A DNA stretch of 49,181 bases, taken from NCBI GenBank assembly GCA_021802655.1, contig JAJZRP010000009.1:1-49181 (forward strand). Direction: 5' to 3'. Numbering within the stretch: the first letter of the stretch is position 1; each line of letters opens with the position of its first letter. The stretch comes from Pseudomonadota bacterium (GTDB taxonomy: Bacteria; Pseudomonadota; Gammaproteobacteria; Burkholderiales; JABEVD01). The notes beneath the pieces were generated by a model. That model saw nothing but the letters and a program-made list of their open reading frames with translations, was not told the DNA's origin and did not search any database. This document shows positions 40,504 through 49,181 of the stretch, in pieces. The position numbers and the translations under genes were made by a program.

Positions 40504-40767
40504 TCACCAGGAGATTTCGATGCACCTGGGCGGCCAGGGGTAGCTCAGGATTTTGACATTGAAACCGAGTCCCGCCAGCTCATCCTGGAATGCGGAGAGA
40601 TTCACCTGGTTGGAGATGCTTTCTATGGTGATGGCTTTTTTCCCGACCAGGGAGGCCCTGCCGATGTCATTCATGGTTTTTTCGAGGATGTCGACAAGGT
40701 TGTTCTTTCGCCATTCCTGGCCCAACTCGACAAGTTTTCGTGCTTCCTCTGCGGTGATCAGCTGCAT
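40504..40767 (-). CDS. Hypothetical protein, 87 residues
   Basis: Not recognised. From ATG 40767: MQLITAEEARKLVELGQEWR, then helices NNLVDILEKTMNDIGRASLV and beta-like KKAITIESI, ending GLGFNVKILSYPWPPRCIEI. Soluble, no signal peptide. An earlier start at 40797 is possible. It converges with the capA-like gene (6 nt apart). The frame is intact and protein-like in composition. Confidence 0.6.
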   Translation of the reverse strand: MQLITAEEARKLVELGQEWRKNNLVDILEKTMNDIGRASLVGKKAITIESISNQVNLSAFQDELAGLGFNVKILSYPWPPRCIEISW

Positions 40768-40875
40768 TTTCTTCTCCGAAGCCTTTATGCGGGACAATCT
40801 AAAATATCACATTTTCAGGCTTTCGTTTGCCGTCCTTTCGTGCTAGTAATTCAGATATGAATGCGGAGATGCCAA

Positions 40876-41874
40876 ATGAGGGATTTTCACACGCTTGTAG
40901 ATACCGTCCAGCATAATTGTCACATCACGGACGCACGCCATGCGCGAAGCATGACGATGTGCACCTATCTCCTTGAAATGCAGCAGTACTATCGATGGGA
41001 GAAGGGTATTCCCTATTCGGTCAGCCTGCCGAAAAGCGAGGTGGGAACCTGGCTTGTCGAGCGCGAGAAACTCTGGAGCGAACTCGAGGATATCCCCTAT
41101 TCCCCTTTGCGCATCGGCGGGGAAATCGATCCGTTCGACAGCATAGCCGTCAATCGCCTCATCGTTCCCGAAGGCTACGTTTACAGCGCGGGCTACGGGC
41201 GTTTCGGGAAGCCGCATTTCTTTCTGGGCAGGCTGTCGAGAAAAGAGGTGCGGGGAGGCTACACCATTCTGGTTTCAGACTGCGAATATGCAAGGGATCT
41301 CATCGCGCCTCCCGCTGCTTTTCAGAATGAAACCATTTTCCTGCGCAGGGACGCGGTGAGGCGGATGGTTTGGGAAGGGCTCTGGAAAAAGCGCGGAGAT
41401 GCCGCACATTGCCATGTCGCATCCGATCCCGATGCAGTCCTTGAAGCCGCTACAGAAAGGGAATGCGAAGCTGTCATCCTTCATGAACTGGGCGAAGGGA
41501 TGGCAGGCGAAATGCTGGGGAGAGGCTGGGAGGCTATGGTGTCGAATGCGGCTTCAATCAAGACCGAGACAATCGTGCGCGCAGTGCGTGACCTTCTCGC
41601 AGACTGCCTGTCTACCCTGCCAGCGCTGATCAAAAGGGATGAGGAATGCTCCCTGCATTTCCATTTCGAAAACCTGTCAGGCATGCGGCGCGAGCTTTTT
41701 CCGCTTGCGGTCGCAGCTTATCGAACATGGTGTGCTTCAGGCGATACCAATTCCATTATGGAAGCTATCGAGAAGGGGAGTGAACACTGGCTCCGAATCG
41801 GCAGGAATCTGCTCGACAAGTACGAACTTGGCGGAAATTTGCTTCTCGAAGATGTGGAGGCGTTCAAGCTTTAG
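40876..41874 (+). CDS. Conserved hypothetical protein (Sfum_1244-like)
   Basis: 332 residues from ATG 40876 (GGAG 8 nt upstream; ATG 40861 also in frame). Begins FHTLVDTVQHNCHITDARHA then SMTMCTYLLEMQQYYRWEKG, followed by LIVPEGYVYSAGYGRFGKPH, RRDAVRRMVWEGLW and, in the last third, a helical segment with VRAVRDLLADCLSTLPALIK. From memory this fits the family labelled Sfum_1244, found in sulfur-cycle proteobacteria; I know no function for it. No signal peptide or membrane segment. Its stop overlaps the stop of the converging ClC gene. Confidence 0.7.
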   Translation: MRDFHTLVDTVQHNCHITDARHARSMTMCTYLLEMQQYYRWEKGIPYSVSLPKSEVGTWLVEREKLWSELEDIPYSPLRIGGEIDPFDSIAVNRLIVPEGYVYSAGYGRFGKPHFFLGRLSRKEVRGGYTILVSDCEYARDLIAPPAAFQNETIFLRRDAVRRMVWEGLWKKRGDAAHCHVASDPDAVLEAATERECEAVILHELGEGMAGEMLGRGWEAMVSNAASIKTETIVRAVRDLLADCLSTLPALIKRDEECSLHFHFENLSGMRRELFPLAVAAYRTWCASGDTNSIMEAIEKGSEHWLRIGRNLLDKYELGGNLLLEDVEAFKL

Positions 41875-43136
41875 GCATGATGCTCGATCGGGTTGCCGTA
41901 GAGCGGTTTCGCCCCGAATTGCGTGCTCACCGCATAGGAGGCGCCACAGGCGAGCATCACCGGCAAAACGAGATGGAACTGGTTGGTCATTTCCAGCACC
42001 ATGACGATGGACATCAGCGGCGCATGCGTGACCGCGGAAAGAACTGCGGCCATGCAGATTATCGCCATCATGACCGGGTCGGTTCCGGCTATGGATCCGA
42101 GCAGGTAGCCGCTGGTTGCGCCGACGAAGAGGGTCGGCGTGAATATGCCGCCGATGGCTCCGGAGGAAGTGCTCGCTACCGTTGCGACGGCTTTTGCAAT
42201 CAGAACGGCTGCGACCCAGTTCCAGGGCAGTCCGCCGTCCAGCACCTTCGACACGACATCGTAGCCATTTCCCCATACTTCCGGAACCGGAGCGGAAAGC
42301 AGGCCGACTGCGAGGCCGCCCAATCCCAGGCGAATCCAGAGCGGTTTGATCAGGGTGAAAGCTGCTTTCGATTTTTCGATGAATTTGAGCAGACCCAGGC
42401 CGAGTATTCCCGAGGCAACCCCTGCTGCGAGAGCGATCAGGAGGCTTTGGGGCGTGACGGGCAGGGGAGGGACGGGGGGCATGGTGTAAAGCGGGCCGGG
42501 TTCGACCATCCAGAAGATCAGTGCGCTGGAGGTCACGGCGGATATCAGGACTGGTGCGACCGTGTGGCGCGCAAAAAACCCCAATGCGAGTTCGAGGACG
42601 AAAACGACCCCGGCAACCGGGGCATGGTAGGCGGCACCGATGCCTGCTGCGATGCCGCATACCAGGATGGCATTGCGCTGATTTTCAGGCACGGGGAATA
42701 TCTTTGCGAGCCAGGATGCGAACCAGGCCGAGAGCTGCACCATCGGGCCTTCGCGCCCGATCGCTGCGCCCGATCCGACGGAGAACAGCGATGAAAGCGT
42801 TCGAATCGCATTCGTGCGATCGTTGAGTTCGATTTTGCCTTCGCGCGCTGCATCGATGTAATCGATGTGGGGGGCGGATGTCCAGCTTCTTCCGAAATGG
42901 AGGACGAGTCCGGCCAGGACTCCTCCTCCTGTCGGGACGAGTATCCTGGCCCACACCGGCAGGGCTATTGCGTCCTGAACCAGGCTTCCCGTATGCCGCG
43001 TCAGGAACCATTCCATGCCGTCGATCAGGGTATGGAAAAGATACATCGCCATTGCGCCCAATACGCCGGCCAGAAATGCAGCAAACCAGAGTCTGGCCGT
43101 GTCTTTCATGTTGGGCTGGGTTTCTTCGGGCGCCAT
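41871..43136 (-). CDS. ClC-family chloride channel/antiporter
   Basis: 421 residues from ATG 43136. About ten or more membrane helices with the ClC selectivity-filter block GAAIGREGPMVQLSAWFASW and GIAAGIGAAYHAPVAGVVFV followed by LELALGFF; the later filter part GAIGGIFTPTLFVGATSGYL is also present. The first filter motif GSGIP is not conserved (SWTSAPHIDY region). No C-terminal CBS domains. Whether it is a channel or a proton-coupled exchanger cannot be decided. The frame is open upstream to 43235; the ribosome-binding site is weak. Divergent from the UspA gene. Confidence 0.9.
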   Translation of the reverse strand: MAPEETQPNMKDTARLWFAAFLAGVLGAMAMYLFHTLIDGMEWFLTRHTGSLVQDAIALPVWARILVPTGGGVLAGLVLHFGRSWTSAPHIDYIDAAREGKIELNDRTNAIRTLSSLFSVGSGAAIGREGPMVQLSAWFASWLAKIFPVPENQRNAILVCGIAAGIGAAYHAPVAGVVFVLELALGFFARHTVAPVLISAVTSSALIFWMVEPGPLYTMPPVPPLPVTPQSLLIALAAGVASGILGLGLLKFIEKSKAAFTLIKPLWIRLGLGGLAVGLLSAPVPEVWGNGYDVVSKVLDGGLPWNWVAAVLIAKAVATVASTSSGAIGGIFTPTLFVGATSGYLLGSIAGTDPVMMAIICMAAVLSAVTHAPLMSIVMVLEMTNQFHLVLPVMLACGASYAVSTQFGAKPLYGNPIEHHA

Positions 43137-43261
43137 GGGGATTCGTCTTTGCAAGGGGACTCGAGAAGTATATATGAATTTGCCGAGCATTTTTCTACCC
43201 GATTTCCGGGGAATGAAGTAATCTTTAAATAACACCGAATCGGTGACAATGGGAGTCGTAC

Positions 43262-43696
43262 ATGTACAAACGCATACTGGTGCCCGTGGACGGCAGCAAA
43301 ACTTCAGACGCCGCGCTCGATCAGGCTATAGGGTTGGCCCGCGATCAAAAGGCCGAGCTGCGCGCGGTTTACGTGATAGACGAGGCGGCGATCATTGCAG
43401 GATCCGAGTACGGCGACATGCTCGGGGTGGAAAAGGCGCAGATCGAAGCGGGGCATGCGGTACTGGAAAAGGCCAAGGCGCTTTTCCCGGATGCGCAAAC
43501 CAAGCTCCTGGAAACCGAGAAGGTGGGGCAGGGCATCAGTGAAATCATCGTTCAGGATGCGGGCGCATGGGGCGCGGATCTCATCGTTGCGGGAACGCAT
43601 GGCAGGACGGGGTTGCGCCACCTCCTCATGGGCAGCGTGGCGGAAGGCATCGTGCGGATTTCGAAGGTGCCGGTCCTCCTGGTGCGCGGCGCCTGA
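43262..43696 (+). CDS. Universal stress protein, UspA family
   Basis: 144 residues. MYKRILVPVDGSKTSDAALD at the start and the ATP-binding pattern G-x2-G-x9-GS in GTHGRTGLRHLLMGSVAEGI near the end, closing with VPVLLVRGA. The ATP-binding type of UspA. Expression and role not visible; it stands alone between the ClC and CopD genes. Confidence 0.93.
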   Translation: MYKRILVPVDGSKTSDAALDQAIGLARDQKAELRAVYVIDEAAIIAGSEYGDMLGVEKAQIEAGHAVLEKAKALFPDAQTKLLETEKVGQGISEIIVQDAGAWGADLIVAGTHGRTGLRHLLMGSVAEGIVRISKVPVLLVRGA

Positions 43697-43811
43697 CGGT
43701 TCAGCGGTTTGAATATCGGCGCGTTCCCGTGTAGACGAGGGATAGTGCGCTGAGAACGTTCAGAACAATCTCTGCCGCCGAAATCGATATTACACCCTGA
43801 TCAGGAAACTC

Positions 43812-44261
43812 ATGGTTATCGCAATCTTGCTGCATCTTTTCGGCGCGGTTCTCTGGGTCGGCGGCATGTTTTTCGCCTACATGGCCTTGCGCCCCGTCGC
43901 TGCCGAACTGCTCCCCCTTCCCCAGAGGCTTCTTCTTTGGGCCGGCGTTTTCAGGCGCTTCTTTCCCTGGGTATGGAGTGCAATTGCACTGCTGCTGGGA
44001 AGCGGCCTTTTCATGGTCATGCTGCTCGGCGGATTTCCCGCGATACCATGGAGCATCCATGCGATGTTCGGCACCGGCATTGTCATGATGCTCGTTTATT
44101 TCTACGCCTATTTCTCCCCCTTTTCCAGGTTGAAGCATGCCGTTGCCGAAGAAGAATGGAAGAAAGGGGGGGATGCGCTTGCCTCCATCAGAAAATTGAT
44201 CGCATTCAATCTTTCTTTGGGCCTGCTGGAAATCGTTTTCGCGTCCCTGTTCAGGCTATGA
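43812..44261 (+). CDS. CopD-family membrane protein
   Basis: 149 residues with four hydrophobic helices: VIAILLHLFGAVLWVGGMFF, the FPWVWSAIALLLGSGLFMVM segment, a third from MFGTGIVMMLVYFYAYF and a fourth from FNLSLGLLEIVFASLF. HLFGAVLWVGGMFFAYMALR matches the small CopD-like family linked to copper handling. Its end overlaps the next start by ATGA, so the two are one transcript. Confidence 0.85.
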   Translation: MVIAILLHLFGAVLWVGGMFFAYMALRPVAAELLPLPQRLLLWAGVFRRFFPWVWSAIALLLGSGLFMVMLLGGFPAIPWSIHAMFGTGIVMMLVYFYAYFSPFSRLKHAVAEEEWKKGGDALASIRKLIAFNLSLGLLEIVFASLFRL

Positions 44262-44848
44262 AGGCAATTCTGGTCTATTGGGCTGTCTATTTTGCCCTGC
44301 ATTCGGCCCTGGCGTCCTCCAGGGCAAAAACCATGGTTCATGCGCGCTGCCCCGGGTTTCCCTACAGGCTTGCCTACAACATCCTCGCCGTCATTCTGCT
44401 GCTTCCGGCGGCCTGGCTGCTCCGGGGGCACCCCTGGCCCGTGCTATGGGAATTCGATGGGAATTTGAAATATGTTTCGTGGCTGCTTCAGGGGCTTGCC
44501 ATGGCAGGCTTTCTTTTTTCGCTCAGATATTACGACATGAGAGCATTCCTGGGGCTGAAGACGGAAAGCGAGACGCGCTTCACGATTTCCCCCTTCCACA
44601 GGTTCGTGCGCCATCCCTGGTATTGCTTCGCCCTGGTGTTGATCTGGTCTTCCGACATGAATTCCGGGAGGCTTGCCACAAGCATCATGGCAACGCTTTA
44701 TCTCTTCCTCGGTTCCTGGCATGAGGAGAACATGCTGATCGAGCGTTTCGGAGAAAGGTATGCCGAATACAGGAATAGGGTGCCGGGGCTCATTCCGCTT
44801 CCGTGGAAATATTTGAGCAGGCGGGATGCCGCAACTCTAGTAAAATAG
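44258..44848 (+). CDS. Isoprenylcysteine methyltransferase-like membrane protein
   Basis: 196 residues, about four to five membrane helices ([34 protein letters not shown]). The C-terminal part has the family pattern [15 protein letters not shown], then [20 protein letters not shown], typical of isoprenylcysteine carboxyl methyltransferase and phospholipid methyltransferase-like proteins that bind S-adenosylmethionine. Substrate unknown. Coupled to the CopD-like gene by ATGA overlap. Confidence 0.85.
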   Translation: MKAILVYWAVYFALHSALASSRAKTMVHARCPGFPYRLAYNILAVILLLPAAWLLRGHPWPVLWEFDGNLKYVSWLLQGLAMAGFLFSLRYYDMRAFLGLKTESETRFTISPFHRFVRHPWYCFALVLIWSSDMNSGRLATSIMATLYLFLGSWHEENMLIERFGERYAEYRNRVPGLIPLPWKYLSRRDAATLVK

Positions 44849-44853
44849 GGCCC

Positions 44854-46919
<2,066 letters not shown>

Positions 46920-46923
<4 letters not shown>

Positions 46924-47507
46924 AAAGGCTGATCGTGGCGAGCGGCAACCAGGGAAAACTGAAGGAGATTCGCCAGATACTCTCTCCCCTGGATTTTGAC
47001 GTGATACCCCAGTCTGAGTACGGGGTGCCCGATGCGGAAGAGCCGCATGCCACCTTCCTGGAAAATGCGCTGGAGAAGGCGAGGCATGCCAGTCGGCTGA
47101 CCGGCATGGCTGCGCTTTCCGACGATTCCGGGATCTGCGTCGCCGCACTGAACGGGGAGCCGGGAATTCATTCCGCGAGATATGCGGGCGAGCCGAGATC
47201 CGACGAGAAGAACAACCTGAAGCTGCTCGATGCGCTCAGAAACTCGGAGGACAGGCGCGCACATTATTATTGCGTGATCGTCTGCCTGCGCCATGCCATG
47301 GACCCCGAGCCTTTGATCGCGGAAGGAAAGTGGCAGGGCGAGATATTGAAGGCGCCACGGGGGGAGGGAGGGTTCGGCTACGATCCGCTGTTTTTCGATC
47401 CCGTGCTCGGAAAGACCGCCGCTGAACTGGATCATGCAATCAAGAACCGGGTGAGTCACCGCGCCCATGCCCTTGCGGATCTGCTGAAGAAACTGGGGTC
47501 TCTTTGA
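46920..47507 (+). CDS. rdgB: XTP/dITP pyrophosphatase (RdgB/HAM1)
   Basis: 195 residues. Removes non-standard purine triphosphates (XTP, ITP, dITP) from the nucleotide pool. [16 protein letters not shown] at the start, [20 protein letters not shown] then SARYAG, and [14 protein letters not shown] with the end [10 protein letters not shown] are the family blocks. Start ATG overlaps the ygiQ stop (ATGA), and its own stop overlaps the hemW TTG start (TTGA), so ygiQ-rdgB-hemW is one translationally coupled unit. Confidence 0.96.
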
Positions 47508-48643
47508 ATTTCGAATCGCTCCCACCGCTCTCTCTCTACATCCACATTCCCTGGTGCGCCAGAAAATGCCCCTACTGCGACTTCAACTCCCATGAAGGAA
47601 GTCCTGACGAGGAGGTTTATGTCTGCGCATTGACAAGGGATATCGAGACTTTTCTTCCGGAAATCTGGGGAAGAAGGGTCGCTAGCGTATTTTTCGGCGG
47701 CGGCACTCCAAGCCTGATGAGCCCGCGTTCGATCGAAAGAATAATGGCCGACATGAGGGCGCGTCTCAGGCTGGACCCCGGGGCTGAAGTGACCCTGGAA
47801 GCGAATCCCGGTACACTCGAACATGAAAAATTCGCCGCTTTCAGGGATGCCGGCGTCAATCGGCTTTCGATAGGCATTCAGAGTTTCAACGACAGACATC
47901 TTGCAGCGCTGGGGCGGATTCACGACGGCAGCCAGGCCTGTGTTGCCGTCGAAATGGCATTGAAGCATTTCGGGAACGTCAACCTGGATCTCATGTACGC
48001 CCTTCCCGGGCAGAGCATGGATGAAGCGATGATTGATTTTTCCAGGGCGATCGCCTTCGATCCCCAGCATATTTCGGCCTACCATCTGACGATAGAGCCC
48101 AATACACTTTTCCACAAACATCCCCCTGTCGTTCCCGATGAAGATGCGGCATTCGAGATGCAGAGCATGGTGGAGGAGGCGCTTGCATCCTACGAGCATT
48201 ACGAAACTTCGGCCTTTGCCAAAGCAGGCATGCATTGCCGCCACAATCATAATTACTGGGAATACGGCGACTACATCGGCATAGGTGCCGGGGCCCACTC
48301 CAAGATCAGCCTGCCCGGGGGAAGGATAAAGCGGCAGATGCGCCACAAGCATCCCAGGGATTACATCGAAAAGGCGCTGTCCGGAAACCCCGTTCAGGAA
48401 GGACACGATGTTGCCGTGGAGGACATCCCTTTCGAATTCATGATGAATGCGCTGAGGCTCAACAAGGGTTTTCCTTTGAATCTTTTCGAGGAAAGGACCG
48501 GGCTTTCCCGTGTTGCGATACTGCCTCAACTGGATCAGGCGGAAAGGATGGGCTTCATTTCGCGAGACCACCTGAAGGTCGCCCCGACGCTTCACGGAAG
48601 GCGCTTCCTCAACGAGCTTCTGCAGATTTTTCTGCCCTCGTGA
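47504..48643 (+). CDS. hemW: HemW, heme chaperone of the radical SAM family
   Basis: 379 residues starting at TTG 47504. Radical SAM cluster motif C18-ARK-C22-PY-C25 in IHIPWCARKCPYCDFNSHEG, then FFGGGTPSLMSPRSIERIM, RLSIGIQSFNDRHLAALGRI and the C-terminal HemN_C-like domain. The C-A-R-K-C-P-Y-C form and lack of extra N-terminal sequence fit HemW (heme insertion into cytochromes) rather than coproporphyrinogen dehydrogenase HemN. The rdgB-hemW order is common in proteobacteria. Confidence 0.94.
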   Translation: MNFESLPPLSLYIHIPWCARKCPYCDFNSHEGSPDEEVYVCALTRDIETFLPEIWGRRVASVFFGGGTPSLMSPRSIERIMADMRARLRLDPGAEVTLEANPGTLEHEKFAAFRDAGVNRLSIGIQSFNDRHLAALGRIHDGSQACVAVEMALKHFGNVNLDLMYALPGQSMDEAMIDFSRAIAFDPQHISAYHLTIEPNTLFHKHPPVVPDEDAAFEMQSMVEEALASYEHYETSAFAKAGMHCRHNHNYWEYGDYIGIGAGAHSKISLPGGRIKRQMRHKHPRDYIEKALSGNPVQEGHDVAVEDIPFEFMMNALRLNKGFPLNLFEERTGLSRVAILPQLDQAERMGFISRDHLKVAPTLHGRRFLNELLQIFLPS

Positions 48644-48701
48644 GCCGCGGTCTCATGCCTGAAATCGATGATAGAATGTACCGAACCATCCGGAGGTGAA
48701 A

Positions 48702-49058
48702 ATGACAACGATTCGCCTGTTGTTCTGGCTTGCTGCGGTATTCGAACTGGCGGCTTGCACGTCCGTTCCGCCAAAGATGGGCGTGATGCCGAAAAGCAGT
48801 ATCGAAAACACGGGGCCGGGCACCTATCGAATTACGGCCAGGGAGAGTCGTTTTGGCACGGAAGGCGACGCGGATGATCTTTTCCGGGAGGGAGTCAAGC
48901 AAGTAGTGGCCGCGAACCACTGCCAGGATTATCGCATCCTGTCCAAATCCAGATATATGGAAAATGCCTTGCTCGGTGCGCCCATGCCCATCGTCGAGGG
49001 CGAGATCCTGTGCCTCCACCACAGGGAAAGGGAGCACTCTTCTTTTTGGGGTGGCTAG
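48702..49058 (+). CDS. Small lipoprotein of unknown function
   Basis: 118 residues from ATG 48702 with GGAGG 5 nt upstream. Signal with lipobox LAAC (FWLAAVFELAACTS), so the mature protein begins at Cys near residue 19. The mature part includes GPGTYRITARESRFGTEGDA, ANHCQDYRILSKSRYMENAL and a tail ending SSFWGG. It may be an outer-membrane or periplasmic lipoprotein. No named family recognised. GTG 48696 in frame is an alternative start. Confidence 0.8.
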   Translation: MTTIRLLFWLAAVFELAACTSVPPKMGVMPKSSIENTGPGTYRITARESRFGTEGDADDLFREGVKQVVAANHCQDYRILSKSRYMENALLGAPMPIVEGEILCLHHREREHSSFWGG

Positions 49059-49066
49059 GGAAGCCC

Positions 49067-49181
49067 CTACCTCAAGGGGGATTTTCTGAAAATGATGTCG
49101 CTGACGGCATGCCCCAGCCTGATGCCTCTTTCCTCGAATTTGGTGAGGGGGCGGTAGTCCGGTTTTTCGGCAAAGCCCTGT
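49067..49181 (-). CDS. trmB: tRNA (guanine-N7-)-methyltransferase TrmB, C-terminal end (partial)
   Basis: The right window edge cuts this leftward gene; 37 C-terminal residues remain, [20 protein letters not shown] followed by [17 protein letters not shown], with stop TAG at 49069-49067. RP-L/T-T-K-F-E-x-R-G-x-R-L-G-H is the conserved end of TrmB, which methylates G46 of tRNA. Converges with the lipoprotein gene, 8 nt apart. Confidence 0.85.
   Translation of the reverse strand, partial: QGFAEKPDYRPLTKFEERGIRLGHAVSDIIFRKSPLR

Noticed and set aside
49064-49079. CCCCT/AGGGG hairpin as a terminator of the lipoprotein gene
   Set aside because: The stem is only 5 bp, the T run is short, and it overlaps the end of trmB.

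Overview
The window looks like the chromosome of a chemolithoautotrophic, sulfur-oxidising betaproteobacterium (Nitrosomonadales-like; genus not decidable). The reasons are a periplasmic Sox thiosulfate-oxidation cluster without soxCD, the cytoplasmic sulfite-oxidation set sat-aprM-aprB-aprA, the end of a CbbQ-type Rubisco-activase gene, betaproteobacterial-style paired cyanophycin synthetases (cphA'/cphA), and LPS genes waaC/waaA. Genes are dense, mostly GC-rich, and often overlap by 1-8 nt. I saw no rRNA, tRNA, CRISPR array, insertion sequence or prophage.

Layout. 1-1343: CbbQ tail and a Sua5-type tRNA-modification enzyme. 1473-9464: the sulfur-oxidation region. An ECF sigma factor and a membrane anti-sigma factor point left. 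soxY-soxZ-soxA-soxB, a secreted DsrE-like protein, a porin, a second secreted DsrE-like protein and a small SoxA-like cytochrome c point right. 9538-17246: a cyanophycin locus (DUF1854, ABC exporter-like protein, cphA', cphA) with a sigma-54-type promoter. 17259-23011: waaA/waaC, a 32-residue membrane peptide, fumC, a LysR regulator and an EamA exporter. 23132-27669: sat-aprMBA, closed by a clear terminator. 27847-30189: a more AT-rich block (hypothetical protein, SlyD-like protein, TPR protein, DUF4279). 30255-49181: housekeeping and accessory genes (HIT, DUF934, HDOD-REC-GGDEF, gamma-glutamyltranspeptidase, SrkA-like kinase, sterol-desaturase-like, ankyrin, HhH, CapA, ClC, UspA, CopD, methyltransferase-like, YgiQ, RdgB, HemW, lipoprotein, TrmB end).

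Most interesting system. The anti-sigma factor beside sox is a fusion: an N-terminal anti-sigma domain, one membrane helix, and a C-terminal DsrE-like (sulfur-relay) domain with a single candidate cysteine, predicted to lie in the periplasm. In the 290-bp region between the sigma gene and soxY, two divergent elements share TGGAATAA, exactly 12 nt, then CTGCGTC. One faces the sigma gene and one faces soxY, which is what an autoregulated ECF sigma factor that also drives sox would look like. The two secreted DsrE-like proteins in the sox operon carry a cysteine in the equivalent place. My inference is a transmembrane sensor that reads periplasmic sulfane sulfur through a DsrE domain and controls thiosulfate oxidation.

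How the genes fit together. Sox enzymes would oxidise thiosulfate in the periplasm. Without SoxCD, sulfane sulfur would be left for storage or transfer, possibly via the DsrE-like proteins. Sulfite made in the cytoplasm would be oxidised by AprBA (electrons to the membrane through AprM) and Sat, yielding ATP. Nitrogen and carbon can be stored as cyanophycin.
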